64,000 bases of DNA from Labilibaculum sp. (GTDB taxonomy: Bacteria > Bacteroidota > Bacteroidia > Bacteroidales > Marinifilaceae): positions 434,001-498,000 of the forward strand of contig JAEINT010000001.1 in the NCBI GenBank assembly GCA_016342745.1, in the 5' to 3' direction. A program made the position numbers and the translations under genes. The notes below the pieces were generated by a model. The model ran no database searches, was not told where the DNA came from, and was given only the letters and a program-made list of their open reading frames with translations. This document shows, one piece after another, positions 54,582 to 64,000 of the stretch. Numbering within the stretch: position 1 is the first letter of the stretch; each line of letters opens with the position of its first letter.

Positions 54582-54609
54582 TTTTCGTTTTAGGTGTAAG
54601 AAAGAAACT

Positions 54610-55266
54610 ATGGTTCAAAGTTCTAAAAAAAATCAGGGGGTTCCTGAGCCGACTATACGTCGCATGCCGTCCTACTTGGCATTTGCTGAGGGATTGTTAA
54701 GGAAAGGTCAGCAGTTTGTGTCATCGACTCAGATTGCTAACTACATGAATATTGACCCCACACAGGTAACAAAAGATTTATCGTATACTACTATTGTTGG
54801 AAAAACTAGAGTAGGTTATGAGGTAAAGGCACTGGTTGACGTTTTGTCTGACTTTCTTGGCTTTACGATTATGGATAACGCTTTCTTGGTTGGAGCTGGA
54901 TCTTTAGGATCTGCATTGCTTCATGATAGTGGTTTATCGCATTTTGGATTGAATATTGTTGCAGCTTTTGATGTAAATTCATCTACAATTGGTCGTAAGA
55001 TTAATGATGTGGAGGTTTTTCATATTGATCAATTTCGCGATTTAGCGCAAGAAATGAAGGTCGTAATGGGAATAATCACTGTTCCAGCTGAAAATGCTCA
55101 GACAGTTGCCGATTTAATGGTTGCATGGGGTATTAAGGCAATTTGGAATTTTACACCTGCAAGAATTAAGGTGCCGGAAGATATCATTGTTCAGAATACT
55201 ACTTTGTATTCTAACTTGGCAATCATTTTTAATAAATTGCATAGCGAGAAGAAAGAAGCTCTTTAA
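54610..55266 (+). CDS. rex: Redox-sensing repressor Rex
   Basis: 218 residues, the standard size. The winged-helix DNA-binding domain (about 15-80) contains RMPSYLAFAEGL and ISSTQIANYMN-like wording (SSTQIANYMN), then DLSY. The Rossmann domain has VGAGSLGSALL. The C-terminal swap helix is present. Rex senses the NADH/NAD ratio and represses fermentation and respiration genes when NAD is plentiful. Its presence fits the respiratory content of the window, but I found no perfect Rex site (TTGTGAA/TTCACAA type) upstream of the cytochrome genes. Confidence 0.94.
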   Translation: MVQSSKKNQGVPEPTIRRMPSYLAFAEGLLRKGQQFVSSTQIANYMNIDPTQVTKDLSYTTIVGKTRVGYEVKALVDVLSDFLGFTIMDNAFLVGAGSLGSALLHDSGLSHFGLNIVAAFDVNSSTIGRKINDVEVFHIDQFRDLAQEMKVVMGIITVPAENAQTVADLMVAWGIKAIWNFTPARIKVPEDIIVQNTTLYSNLAIIFNKLHSEKKEAL

Positions 55267-55290
55267 GAGATGAAATAAAGGATATAAAAA

Positions 55291-55322
55291 ACAGGGCTGT
55301 TGAAATGAATCAACAGCCCTGT
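55291..55322. terminator. Bidirectional terminator after rex
   Basis: ACAGGGCTGTTGA and TCAACAGCCCTGT pair perfectly around AATGAA, with A- and T-runs outside. Confidence 0.93.
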
Positions 55323-55349
55323 TTTTTAATTTATTGATGTTTACAAATA

Positions 55350-55589
55350 TTAGGCATTTTCCAAAATACGAAAAGCGCTATTTAGAATTGTTGTGTCATC
55401 TAGTTCAACAATACCGCCATAAGGTCCTTGTTCAACGTGAATTCCAGTGCTTTTACCTTTTGTTCCACCAAAATAATTCCTAACTGTTTCTACTTCTAAT
55501 TGTAATTCTTCCGCAATCCTTTGCATACTTCCATCTGGCAAACGATCTTTAATCTTTCTCAACTCATTGAATGTTATGGTTTTAGTCAT
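55350..55589 (-). CDS. Small predicted DNA-binding protein
   Basis: 79 residues. The first half looks like a helix-turn-helix: MQRIAEELQLEVETVRNYFG, followed by a GTKGKSTGIHVEQGPYGG loop and a short strand/helix. It resembles small conserved Bacteroidota proteins that are annotated only as DNA-binding. It is convergent with rex and shares its terminator. Target and role are unknown. Confidence 0.6.
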   Translation of the reverse strand: MTKTITFNELRKIKDRLPDGSMQRIAEELQLEVETVRNYFGGTKGKSTGIHVEQGPYGGIVELDDTTILNSAFRILENA

Positions 55590-55686
55590 ATGCTCTAAAG
55601 TTTTTATTAATGGTTAGAAATTGATTTGCCCTTTAAATTTAGCGAAAGAATTTGTTAATTTAAAATTATTTCAATGTTAAAAAATG

Positions 55687-57045
55687 TTAAAATGTAAGTG
55701 TGAAACTAGTTTTTTCATTAGGAACAGATTGTGCAGTTATTGTTCCGCCATGCAATCGTAAAATTTGTTTTGATAGACTTAAACCAATTCCAGAACCTTT
55801 TGGTTTGGTGGTAAAGAATGGGATAAATACCTTGTCTAATACTTCTTTAATAATCCCTTGTCCATTATCGCTAATTTGAATTGATATCCGCCCTCTTTTA
55901 TTCATAAAGGCTTTCATCTCTATTTTAGGATTTTCGGTTTGTTCTAAAGCGTGTATCGAGTTTTTAATAAGATTGATGAGTACCTGCTCTAATAATTGTT
56001 CGTCGGCCGAAAGTTCAATAGACTCTGGATTGATACTGATATCGCATTCGATGCCTTTTCTTTTTATTTCTTCGGCCATTAAGCGATGAATGTTATCGAA
56101 TAATTTTTGAACCTGAAAAATGCCAAAGCTAGGTTTTGGTATTTTGGTAAGGTTGCGATAGGTATCAACAAAATGCAAAAGACCTGAACTTCTTTTGTGA
56201 ATGGTTTCAAGAGCCATTTTAACCTCGTTTAATGTTTCTAGATCGTCATCTTGGAACTTGTTAGTGTTGTTTGCACCAAAGTCATCTAAGATTGTTGTAA
56301 GCGTTGTAGAAAGCGATGAGATCGGCGTAATGGAGTTCATGATTTCATGCGTCAATACTCGAATCAATTTTTGCCATGATTCAATTTCTTGTTCTTCCAA
56401 TTCGTATTGGATGTTTTTAATTGAAACCAAAACAACTTGTCTGTTATTGATTTTGAATTCGGTAGCATAAACTGACAGTTTCAGAATGTCTTCATTGTCG
56501 ACGACTTTGATAAGTGTATTCTCACCATGCTTCAGGCTTAAAAGGTTGTCAACCAACTCTTGACTAAAGGAGCTTAAGTCTTGTATTTTCTTTAGATTAC
56601 TAACTTGAAAGAGCTTTTTAGACGCATTGTTTATCATCTCTACTTTTCCATCTTTGTGAAAAGCAATTAAACTAATTCCAATGTGCTGTATTACGGTCTG
56701 CAGGTAAAAGTAATGTTCTTCTTTTTCCGCTCTTATTTTTTGAAAATCAGTAATAACGGCATTAAATGACTCTTGTAGTTTGTCAAACGAGCTACCAAGA
56801 CCTTGGACTTGAAAGTTACGTGTGAAATCGGAGTATCGAATCGATTCAAGGAAATTCTTAAGTAAGCGGTTGGTTTTTTCCACATATTTAATAATTTCTA
56901 TTATCTGATAAACGATGGCAATAAGAGTTAAGCTTGCAGTAAAGTATAAGCTCTTTTTTGCAACTAGATAAAACAATAAGAATATCGTTGCAGAAAGAAC
57001 GATAATTCTTATTATGAAATTGACACGGAAGCTTTTATAAACCAT
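55687..57045 (-). CDS. NtrY-like sensor histidine kinase
   Basis: 452 residues. Two N-terminal membrane helices (about 9-28 and 33-50) leave almost no external loop, so the signal is probably sensed in or below the membrane. A HAMP-like linker and a PAS-type domain (about 115-215) precede the kinase core: H-box LTHEIMNSITPIS, N-box NLIKNSIHAL, lid DNGQGI and GSGIGLSL. Its start overlaps the end of the response regulator gene by 11 bases, so it is the kinase partner of that regulator. Confidence 0.93.
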   Translation of the reverse strand: MVYKSFRVNFIIRIIVLSATIFLLFYLVAKKSLYFTASLTLIAIVYQIIEIIKYVEKTNRLLKNFLESIRYSDFTRNFQVQGLGSSFDKLQESFNAVITDFQKIRAEKEEHYFYLQTVIQHIGISLIAFHKDGKVEMINNASKKLFQVSNLKKIQDLSSFSQELVDNLLSLKHGENTLIKVVDNEDILKLSVYATEFKINNRQVVLVSIKNIQYELEEQEIESWQKLIRVLTHEIMNSITPISSLSTTLTTILDDFGANNTNKFQDDDLETLNEVKMALETIHKRSSGLLHFVDTYRNLTKIPKPSFGIFQVQKLFDNIHRLMAEEIKRKGIECDISINPESIELSADEQLLEQVLINLIKNSIHALEQTENPKIEMKAFMNKRGRISIQISDNGQGIIKEVLDKVFIPFFTTKPKGSGIGLSLSKQILRLHGGTITAQSVPNEKTSFTLTF

Positions 57046-58414
57046 ATTTTTCTAATCTGCGATAAAGAGATGTTCGAGTAAGGCCTAATTCGCCAGCCGC
57101 TTTTGAAATATTCCCTTTGTTTGTTTTTAAAACTTTTTGAATGATATTTTTTTCAACCTCTTCAAGATTATAAGAATCGAATTCTACATCTTCTTGACCA
57201 TTTCGTTCAGTGCTAACTTGAAAATCATTAGGGTCTAGATTTCGATCATCAGCCATAATTATGGCGCGTTCCATCAGGTGTTGAAGTTCCCTTACATTTC
57301 CTGGCCAACTGTAATCGTATAATTTATTTAAGCAGCCTTTCGAAAGCGGGTTAATTCCTTTTTTGTATTTCTTTGAATAGATTTCCAAAAAGTGATTTGC
57401 CAACAGTGGTATATCCTCATATCTCTCTCGTAGAGCAGGAAGTGTAATTTCAACCGTATTGATTCGATAGAGTAAATCCTGACGATATTTTTCTTCAGAT
57501 GCCATTTGTTTTAGTTGCATGTTAGTAGCGCAAATCAAGCGGATATCAATAGGAATTGGTTTGTTTGATCCTACGCGAATAACTTCTCTGCGTTCCAAGA
57601 TAGTAAGTAGTTTTGCCTGCATTGGCAAACTCAAATTGCCTATCTCATCTAAAAATAAGGTTCCGCCAGATGCTATTTCAAATCTTCCTGGTCGATCGGT
57701 TCTTGCATCTGTAAAGGCACCTTTTACATGGCCAAATAATTCGCTTTCAAACAAGTTTTCATTAATTGACCCCAAGTCAACGCTTACAAAAACTTCATCT
57801 TTACGAGCTGAATTTCGATGTAATGCTCTGGCAACAAGTTCTTTTCCTGTGCCATTTTCTCCGAGAATTAAAACATTGGCATCAGTAACCGCAACCTTAG
57901 TAATGGTAGAGAACACTTGCTGCATTTCAGGAGAAGTTCCAATAAAATCGTTAAAAGGTTGATCAAGAACAGCGTTTAATTCCTTTTGTTTGGTTTTCAA
58001 TTCGCTAACTTCATCTTTCGATCTGCGTAATTTTATAGCTGAAGAAATTGTAGCAAGAAGCTTTTCATTTTGCCATGGTTTAAGTATAAAATCAGTAGCG
58101 CCAGCTTTAATTGCTTTGACTGATTTTTCAATATCACCATATGCCGTAATAAATAAAACAACAGCTTGTGGATCAATTTCTAATATTTTGTTTAACCAAT
58201 GATATCCTTCCTGTCCACTAATTGCATCTTTCGTAAAATTCATATCTAATAAAATCACATCGTAATGATCCTGTTTCATTAGTTTTGGAATCATTTCTGG
58301 ATTAGATTCTGTATTGATTAATTCCACGTGTTGCTTTAGAAGAAGCTTTAAAGAGAAGAGGATGTCTTCATTGTCATCTATAGCTAGTATTTTTCCGTTT
58401 TTTTGATTTGCCAT
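57035..58414 (-). CDS. NtrC-family sigma-54-dependent response regulator
   Basis: 459 residues. Receiver domain (about 8-125) with phospho-acceptor Asp in ILLDMNFTKD. AAA+ domain with Walker A ILGENGTGKEL, sigma-54-contact loop GAFTDA and a sensor/arginine region. Fis-type helix-turn-helix at the end: AAGELGLTRTSLYRRL. It activates sigma-54 promoters when phosphorylated by the adjacent kinase. It is transcribed away from the adaptor/ABC operon, whose promoter region has a sigma-54-like element, making that operon the likely target. Confidence 0.94.
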   Translation of the reverse strand: MANQKNGKILAIDDNEDILFSLKLLLKQHVELINTESNPEMIPKLMKQDHYDVILLDMNFTKDAISGQEGYHWLNKILEIDPQAVVLFITAYGDIEKSVKAIKAGATDFILKPWQNEKLLATISSAIKLRRSKDEVSELKTKQKELNAVLDQPFNDFIGTSPEMQQVFSTITKVAVTDANVLILGENGTGKELVARALHRNSARKDEVFVSVDLGSINENLFESELFGHVKGAFTDARTDRPGRFEIASGGTLFLDEIGNLSLPMQAKLLTILERREVIRVGSNKPIPIDIRLICATNMQLKQMASEEKYRQDLLYRINTVEITLPALRERYEDIPLLANHFLEIYSKKYKKGINPLSKGCLNKLYDYSWPGNVRELQHLMERAIIMADDRNLDPNDFQVSTERNGQEDVEFDSYNLEEVEKNIIQKVLKTNKGNISKAAGELGLTRTSLYRRLEKYGL

Positions 58415-58602
58415 AATTGAAAACTAATTTGTCGGTTCGGGTTATATTGTGTAAATATGAATTCAAGGTATCATTATTAATTCAGAATTAAAAGAAAAAT
58501 GTTCGCATACGTACACTGTTTGTATTGTTTTCGTTCACAGTGTCATGTATATCAGTAGGTTTGACTTTTTTAATGAATTGTTAATCAATGTTAAAAGTGT
58601 TT

Positions 58603-58618
58603 TGGCATGATAGTGGTT
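58603..58618 (+). promoter_or_regulatory. Candidate sigma-54 promoter of the adaptor/ABC operon
   Basis: TGGCATG followed by TGGTT fits the -24/-12 form (TGGCAC-N5-TTGCW) with GG at -24 intact and GT for GC at -12. It lies 47 bases before the adaptor ATG, a normal distance. Confidence 0.5.
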
Positions 58619-58664
58619 ATATTCTGCATGTGTTTGAAAAAGGATTAAAGAAGTCAAAAAAATA

Positions 58665-59915
58665 ATGGATAGAATTATCGAAAAGAAACCCTGGTATTTA
58701 CAAAAGAAGAATTGGTATTTGGCAGGAGCTGTTTTAGCTGTAATTATATTATATGCAGCCTTTTTAGGAGAACCAGGTTCTCGCTTACGAGTGGATAGAG
58801 ATAAGTTATCGATCGCAGAAGTTCAATCGGATCATTTTCAGGAGTATATTGCTAGAACAGGGACGGTGAATCCGATAACCACTGTGTATTTAGACGCAAT
58901 TGAAGGTGGTCGTGTTGAGGAGATTTTGTTGGAAGAAGGAAGTATGGTCCAAAAGGGAGATGTCATTCTTCGTTTAAGTAATTCAGAGTTAAATCTTCAA
59001 ATTTTGAATTCGGAAGCAGCTTTTACCGAACAAGTAAATCGATTAAGAGATACTCGTTTGAGTATGCAGCAGGATCGTTTGAGTATTAAAAGAAGCTTGT
59101 TGGACATTGAATTGAGTTTGTCTAAAAGTAGAAGAGCTTTTAAAAGAAATAAAATCTTTTATGAGAAGGATCTTATTTCTAGGGAAGAATTCGATGAATC
59201 TAATGATAATTTTAAATATTTTCAGCAATCAAAGGATCTACTGTTGTTGAGACAAAGAACAGATTCCTTAGCAAGAACAATACAGATTCAACGTTTGGAT
59301 GCCAACCTAAGAAATATGGAAAATAATCTTGAGTTGGTTCGTGCAAAACTTCAGAATTTGAATGTTAAAGCTCCTGTTACAGGTCAGTTAGGTTCCCTAA
59401 ATGCAGAATTAGGTGAGTCGAAGGCTAGAGGTCAGCGATTAGGACAGGTTAATGTTCTTGATAATTATAAAATTAATGCCATGGTGGATGAGCTTTACAT
59501 TGCTCGTTTAAGTAAGGGATTAAAAGCTAAATTTAAATTTAGTGGCAAAGAGTATAATTTGATAGTATATAAGGTTTATCCTGAAGTTCGGGGTGGTCAG
59601 TTTGAGATTGATATGAAATTTATTGGAGAATTACCTTCTGGTATTCGAACAGGACAAACTTTTCGAACAAAGATTGAACTTGGCGAGCCTAGAGAGGCGA
59701 TATTGATTCCTCGTGGTGGATTTTTTCAAAGTACTGGTGGACAGTGGATATTTGTTATTGATCCAAGTGGCAGTTTTGCAATCAAAAGAGCAATTAAATT
59801 AGGCAATCAAAATCCGAAATACTATGAAGTTTTAGAAGGATTAGCCCCAGGAGAAAAAGTTGTTGCTAACGGGTATGAATCATATGGTGATGTTGATAAG
59901 TTGGTCTTAAAATAA
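58665..59915 (+). CDS. Periplasmic adaptor (membrane fusion) protein
   Basis: 416 residues. An N-terminal membrane helix (about residues 18-34) anchors it in the inner membrane. The lipoyl-like half motifs and a long coiled hairpin follow (about 60-260), with LRNMENNLELVRAKLQ and NVKAPVTGQLGS. The C-terminal beta part ends near VANGYESYGDVDKLVLK. It is the HlyD/MacA-type adaptor that links an inner-membrane transporter to an outer-membrane channel. The ABC permease begins four bases after it. No TolC-like channel is in view. Confidence 0.9.
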   Translation: MDRIIEKKPWYLQKKNWYLAGAVLAVIILYAAFLGEPGSRLRVDRDKLSIAEVQSDHFQEYIARTGTVNPITTVYLDAIEGGRVEEILLEEGSMVQKGDVILRLSNSELNLQILNSEAAFTEQVNRLRDTRLSMQQDRLSIKRSLLDIELSLSKSRRAFKRNKIFYEKDLISREEFDESNDNFKYFQQSKDLLLLRQRTDSLARTIQIQRLDANLRNMENNLELVRAKLQNLNVKAPVTGQLGSLNAELGESKARGQRLGQVNVLDNYKINAMVDELYIARLSKGLKAKFKFSGKEYNLIVYKVYPEVRGGQFEIDMKFIGELPSGIRTGQTFRTKIELGEPREAILIPRGGFFQSTGGQWIFVIDPSGSFAIKRAIKLGNQNPKYYEVLEGLAPGEKVVANGYESYGDVDKLVLK

Positions 59916-59919
59916 GCTA

Positions 59920-62268
59920 ATGCTGAAAATTCTATTGAATACCGTTTTGAGAAGTCTGTACCGACAAAAAGTTTATTCTTTGGTGAATATTTTAGGTTTG
60001 GCAACAGGTATAACTTGTACTTTACTCATTTTAATATGGGTTGATTACGAAACGGGCTTTGATGATTTTCATGAGAATATCGATCAAGTTTATAGCGTTT
60101 ATGAGAATCAAAATTATGCAGATGGCGATGTTTTTTCTGTTTATTCAACACCTTCACCATTAGCAGAGTCAATAAAGAAATCATTTCCAGAGATTAACTA
60201 TTCTACTCGATTGGTTAGTACATGGGGACAATTGATTCTATCTGTTGATGGAGAAAGTTTTGTGGAGAATGGCGGTAAGGTTGTAGATCCTGATTTTTTT
60301 AAAATTTTCTCATTCCCAATAATAAAGGGGGAGAAAGAAAATCCTTTAAAGAGTGATTATTCAATTGTTCTTACGGAGAAATTGGCGAACAAATATTTTG
60401 GAGATCAAGATCCAATTGGAGAATTAATTGAAGTTAATTCAAAATATAGATATGAGGTTACTGCTGTTATTCAGAATCCTCCAGCAAATTCATCAATTAG
60501 TTTTGATTTTTTGATTCCCTTTTCTTTTTTTGAAGATTTTTGGGAGTATGATTTATCAGATTGGGAAGCAAATTCTTTTCATACTTTTATTAGGCTAGGG
60601 GAAGATGCAAAGCCAGTTGGTATTTCTGAGAAATTAAGGAAATTTATCAAAGCTAGAATTCCAAGTTCTAACGTTGAATTAGCATTGCAAGCATTTAGTA
60701 ATTATCACCTTCATGCCATTGATGACAGCCGAGTAGGTGGAGTTTGGTATGTTCGTGTATTTTTGTTTGTTGCGGTTTTAATACTGCTTATTGCTTGTTT
60801 TAATTACATGAATTTGGCAACAGCTCGATCAGAAAGAAGATCAAAAGAGGTTGCGATACGTAAGGTTGTCGGCGCCCAAAGAAAAGGTCTGATAAGTTTA
60901 TTTTTGGGAGAGTCGATCTTTTTTACTTTCATATCCTTAGGAATAGCAATTGTTTTGGTTGAGTTATTGTTGCCTGTTTTTAGTGATTTGACCAATAGGA
61001 GTTTAAGTTTGAGCTTTAGTGATTTTAATTTTTTGTTTAGTGTTGGTCTAGTTGTATTTCTAACAGGAATTGTTTCAGGAAGTTATCCTGCTTTATTTTT
61101 GTCCTCTTTTATACCTATTCAGGTGGTTCGAGGTGGATTAAGAAAAGATTCAGCCCGTCTGCGAAGAGTTTTGGTTGTAATTCAATTTACAATGTCGATC
61201 ATACTCTTTATATGCTCTGGGATTATATATCAGCAATTGAAGTTTTTGCAGGAGTCAGATATTGGCTACAATAAAGATGATTTGATTTATATTGAAATGG
61301 GTGATGATTTTGAATCGGTATATGCTGATTTGAAAAAGGAGTTGGTTAAGATTTCTGGCGTTTCGTGGATTACAGCAGCCAATCAAATGCCGGTTAATTT
61401 TAGCAATTCAACCTGGGATGTTGAATGGCCAGGGAAATTAGTTAGTTCAGAAGATGTATTATTTCAATTGTCTTTTGTCGATTACGATTTTATTGAAACC
61501 TTTGAAATGGATGTTATTCAAGGAAGAGGTTTCTCAAAAATACATGGAGAGGATAGTTTAAAGTTTATCATCAATGAGTCGGCAGCTCAAAAAATGAATA
61601 TGATTCAAACAATTGGTGAATCTGTTACCATTTGGGGATATTCGGGAGAGGTGATTGGGATCGTAAAAGATTTTAATTTTAACAGTTTACAAGTAGGTGT
61701 TGAGCCATTAATAATGATGCGTCAACCAGATGCTTTCAAATATATTGGCATACGAATAGCTGATGATGCACAGCCAATAATAAATAAAATAAGAAGAGTA
61801 TGGGATCAATTGGTTCCAGATATTCCTTTTACTTACAGATTTCTTGAAGAGGATTTTAAATATTTTTACTTGGCAGAATCTAGAATGAGTAAGATATTTT
61901 TATCCTTTACATTGATTGCATTTATTATATCTAGTTTAGGATTATTCGGATTGGTGTCTTTCGTTACAGAACGAAAGTCAAGAGAAATGGCACTACGAAA
62001 AGTGTTTGGAGCAAATATGGATATTGTATTTAGTTTGTTGTTGAAGGAATTTTTTAAGTGGGTGATGTTATCAAATGTAATTGCATGGGTACTGGCGTAT
62101 TTTGCAATGGAATGGTGGTTAAAAGGATTTGCGTATCGAATAGATATTGGGATTGGAATTTTTATTTTGGCAGGAGTGATTTCATTATCAATAACTTTGT
62201 TAACGGTATATCGACAAATTTATAGCTTAGCGCAAAAAGCACCTGCAAGAATATTAAAATATGAATAA
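59920..62268 (+). CDS. MacB/FtsX-type ABC permease
   Basis: 782 residues. One helix near the N-terminus (about 20-42), a large external MacB-type domain (about 45-270), then two FtsX blocks. The first block has helices near 285-305, 330-355, 380-400 and 425-445 and carries MNLATARSERRSKEVAIRK. The second has helices from about 665 on and carries SREMALRKVFGAN. It works with the ATPase 25 bases downstream, as a MacB-like mechanical exporter of peptides or lipids, with the adaptor upstream. Confidence 0.92.
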   Translation: MLKILLNTVLRSLYRQKVYSLVNILGLATGITCTLLILIWVDYETGFDDFHENIDQVYSVYENQNYADGDVFSVYSTPSPLAESIKKSFPEINYSTRLVSTWGQLILSVDGESFVENGGKVVDPDFFKIFSFPIIKGEKENPLKSDYSIVLTEKLANKYFGDQDPIGELIEVNSKYRYEVTAVIQNPPANSSISFDFLIPFSFFEDFWEYDLSDWEANSFHTFIRLGEDAKPVGISEKLRKFIKARIPSSNVELALQAFSNYHLHAIDDSRVGGVWYVRVFLFVAVLILLIACFNYMNLATARSERRSKEVAIRKVVGAQRKGLISLFLGESIFFTFISLGIAIVLVELLLPVFSDLTNRSLSLSFSDFNFLFSVGLVVFLTGIVSGSYPALFLSSFIPIQVVRGGLRKDSARLRRVLVVIQFTMSIILFICSGIIYQQLKFLQESDIGYNKDDLIYIEMGDDFESVYADLKKELVKISGVSWITAANQMPVNFSNSTWDVEWPGKLVSSEDVLFQLSFVDYDFIETFEMDVIQGRGFSKIHGEDSLKFIINESAAQKMNMIQTIGESVTIWGYSGEVIGIVKDFNFNSLQVGVEPLIMMRQPDAFKYIGIRIADDAQPIINKIRRVWDQLVPDIPFTYRFLEEDFKYFYLAESRMSKIFLSFTLIAFIISSLGLFGLVSFVTERKSREMALRKVFGANMDIVFSLLLKEFFKWVMLSNVIAWVLAYFAMEWWLKGFAYRIDIGIGIFILAGVISLSITLLTVYRQIYSLAQKAPARILKYE

Positions 62269-62293
62269 GTGAATTTTTATAAAAGATAAAGCT

Positions 62294-62977
62294 ATGATTA
62301 ATACTAAAAATTTGGTTAAAGTTTTCAGGACTGATGAAGTGGAAACAACAGCATTGAATAATGTCAATCTGGAAATTAATCAGGGAGAATTTGTAGCCAT
62401 TATGGGACCCTCCGGATGTGGTAAATCTACTTTGTTAAATATTATTGGTTTGCTTGATAACCCTAGTGAGGGAGAACTTCATTTTGCTGGCTTTCAGGTT
62501 GAAAATTATACAGAAAGACAAAGAACGAATTTGCGTAAAGAGAATATTGGTTTTGTTTTTCAGAGTTTTAATCTAATTGATGAGTTGACTGTTTTTGAGA
62601 ATGTTGAATTGCCTCTTTTGTATATGAAAGTTTCAGGTTCGGAACGAAAAAGAAGAGTGAATGAAGCATTAGAAAGAATGAACATTGCCCACAGAGCTAA
62701 GCATTTTCCACAGCAGCTTTCTGGAGGACAGCAGCAAAGAGTCGCCATAGCGCGTGCAGTTATTTCAAATCCAAAATTAATCTTGGCCGATGAGCCTACT
62801 GGTAATTTAGATTCGGCAAATGGAGAAGAGGTAATGAATTTGTTAACTCAATTAAATGAAGAGGGAACAACAATAATCATGGTAACTCACTCACCTTCTG
62901 ATGCCGATAGAAGTCATCGAATTATTCAATTGTTTGATGGGCATGTTGTAACAGAAAATATGAGACAAAAACTATAA
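62294..62977 (+). CDS. LolD/MacB-type ABC ATPase
   Basis: 227 residues, intact. Walker [14 protein letters not shown]-loop FVFQSFNLI, signature [14 protein letters not shown], Walker [13 protein letters not shown] and switch His in MVTHSPSD. It supplies ATP energy to the neighbouring FtsX-type permeases. It lies between two permease genes, and both may use it. Confidence 0.96.
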   Translation: MINTKNLVKVFRTDEVETTALNNVNLEINQGEFVAIMGPSGCGKSTLLNIIGLLDNPSEGELHFAGFQVENYTERQRTNLRKENIGFVFQSFNLIDELTVFENVELPLLYMKVSGSERKRRVNEALERMNIAHRAKHFPQQLSGGQQQRVAIARAVISNPKLILADEPTGNLDSANGEEVMNLLTQLNEEGTTIIMVTHSPSDADRSHRIIQLFDGHVVTENMRQKL

Positions 62978-63042
62978 ATAATTAATATTCGTATGATGGA
63001 CTCGTAGAGAATAAATATCCTCATTAATTTAATTGAACAAGA

Positions 63043-64000
63043 ATGGTTAAGAATTTCTTCATTACCCTTTTTCGGAATTTTTCCAGAAACAAGTTTTATA
63101 CTGCAATAAATGTGGTTGGTTTGTCTGTGGGGTTAATGTGTACGATATTAATATTGTTGTTTGTTCAAGAAGAATTATCATACGATAAATACAATGTGAA
63201 CCACAAGCGTATTGTTCGTGTTGGTTCTGATTTTACCATAAGTGGGAAGAGAGATCGAACTGCAACATCAGCCTTGCCATTTGGGCCTACTTTTGTTGAA
63301 GAATTTCCAGAGGTTGAGGGATTTGTGCGTTTTCGACAGTCTGGAAGACAGCAGTTTAAATATGGAGAAAAAGAATTTTACGAGGAAAGAATATCCTATG
63401 CTGATTCATCTGTGTTCACAATATTTAGTTTCCCACTGTTAAAAGGAGATCCTAAAAAAGCATTAACACAACCATATACGATAGTCTTGAATGAGACTTT
63501 GGCAAACAAATACTTTGGTGATGAAGATCCTATAGGTAAAGTTTTACATATAGGTGAAAATACTCCTTACACGGTAAGTGGTGTAATGAAAAATTTACCC
63601 GCTAACAGTCATTTCAGATTTCATGCTTTTTACTCCATGAAATCACTGGAGGCTATTAGGGGACCTGAGGCATTTAATAGTCAACAACCACTATCGTTTT
63701 GGTCATTTAGCAATTATACCTATCTGCTTTTAAATGAAAAGGCCAATTCTGATATTTTATTAGAGCGATTTCCTGGCTATTACGATAAATACATGAAAGC
63801 TTTGGGAGATCAGTTGGGGGTTGATTATAAATTGATTGTTCAGAAGCTTGCAGATATTCATCTAAGATCTCAACTACAGTGGGATGCACCAACTGGAAAT
63901 ATAAAATACATTTATATATTATCGGTTATTGCCATTTTTATTCTTTCAATTGCAAGTATAAATTATATGAATATGGCGACTGCTAGGTCGTCGAAACGAG
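63043..64000 (+). CDS. Second MacB/FtsX-type ABC permease, 5' part (cut by window edge)
   Basis: The ATG at 63043 opens a frame that stays open to the window end (319 residues seen). It begins VKNFFITLFRNFSRNKFYTA, has a first helix (about 18-42), an external domain with NETLANKYFGDEDPIGK, and enters the first FtsX block (INYMNMATARSSKR). The first permease at 59920 has the same order of motifs, so the two are paralogues. A frame at 63242 is a shadow. The unit of adaptor, permease, ATPase, permease probably continues past the edge. Confidence 0.9.
   Translation, partial: MVKNFFITLFRNFSRNKFYTAINVVGLSVGLMCTILILLFVQEELSYDKYNVNHKRIVRVGSDFTISGKRDRTATSALPFGPTFVEEFPEVEGFVRFRQSGRQQFKYGEKEFYEERISYADSSVFTIFSFPLLKGDPKKALTQPYTIVLNETLANKYFGDEDPIGKVLHIGENTPYTVSGVMKNLPANSHFRFHAFYSMKSLEAIRGPEAFNSQQPLSFWSFSNYTYLLLNEKANSDILLERFPGYYDKYMKALGDQLGVDYKLIVQKLADIHLRSQLQWDAPTGNIKYIYILSVIAIFILSIASINYMNMATARSSKR

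Noticed and set aside
54610-58664. Perfect Rex operators (TTGTGAA/TTCACAA or TTGTTAA/TTAACAA type)
   Set aside because: Several TTGTTAA-like words occur near 55650 and 58578, but the second half-site is imperfect or misplaced in each.
63242-63442. Separate small gene inside the last permease
   Set aside because: It is in another frame of the clear permease coding region starting at 63043.

Overview
The window looks like chromosomal DNA of a member of the Bacteroidota, probably an anaerobic or microaerophilic Bacteroidales-type organism from a marine or sediment setting. The signs are a type IX secretion cluster in the order porV-porU-gldJ-murF, several promoters of the Bacteroidota form TAnnTTTG, AT-rich DNA, many lipoproteins and SprA-type lifestyle genes without classical E. 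coli-like operons, and a nitrite-ammonifying respiratory chain. The phylum call is well supported. Anything narrower (for example Marinifilaceae) is only my guess.

Layout. 1-411: end of a sodium:solute symporter. 564-7597 (minus): a respiratory gene set coding for a membrane cytochrome b, an iron-sulfur/FAD oxidoreductase, a 20-haem and a 16-haem c-type cytochrome, and an outer-membrane beta-barrel; together they could carry electrons from the inner membrane to the outer membrane. 8025-9568: a ChaN-like haem-binding protein and a small barrel protein. 9569-19975: an accessory, repeat-rich zone. It holds two dispersed repeat families, a DUF6261-like gene, two genes whose borders follow integron-cassette logic (11600-13261) around a 130-base folded palindrome, an SGNH esterase, an orphan TPR histidine kinase, two FKBP lipoproteins and a cupin. 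19976-29198: cytochrome c maturation and nitrite ammonification, with a fused CcsBA haem lyase transcribed away from porin-nrfH-nrfA, followed by a separate ResB/CcsA pair. With the multihaem cluster this makes 45 c-type haem motifs in the window.

29264-37494 is mostly housekeeping: alaS, an M23 peptidase, a MerR regulator, Nif3, a zinc-ribbon coiled-coil protein, a thioredoxin-like protein, a CoA-binding protein and ispF. 37501-45787 is the type IX secretion/gliding block (PorV, PorU, GldJ) running into murF. 45791-54324 holds a Gdx-like exporter, a glycosyltransferase, an LpxL-like acyltransferase, an inositol-phosphatase-like enzyme, mtaB, Ppx/GppA, PhoH and folC. A tRNA-Val (54384-54458) precedes the redox sensor gene rex. 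The window closes with an NtrY/NtrC-like two-component pair transcribed away from an adaptor-permease-ATPase-permease efflux/ABC operon that has a candidate sigma-54 promoter; the last permease runs off the right edge.

The two parts most worth following are the multihaem conduit candidate at 564-7597 and the cassette-like unit pair at 11600-13282. No transposase, integrase, phage gene, rRNA or CRISPR array was seen.
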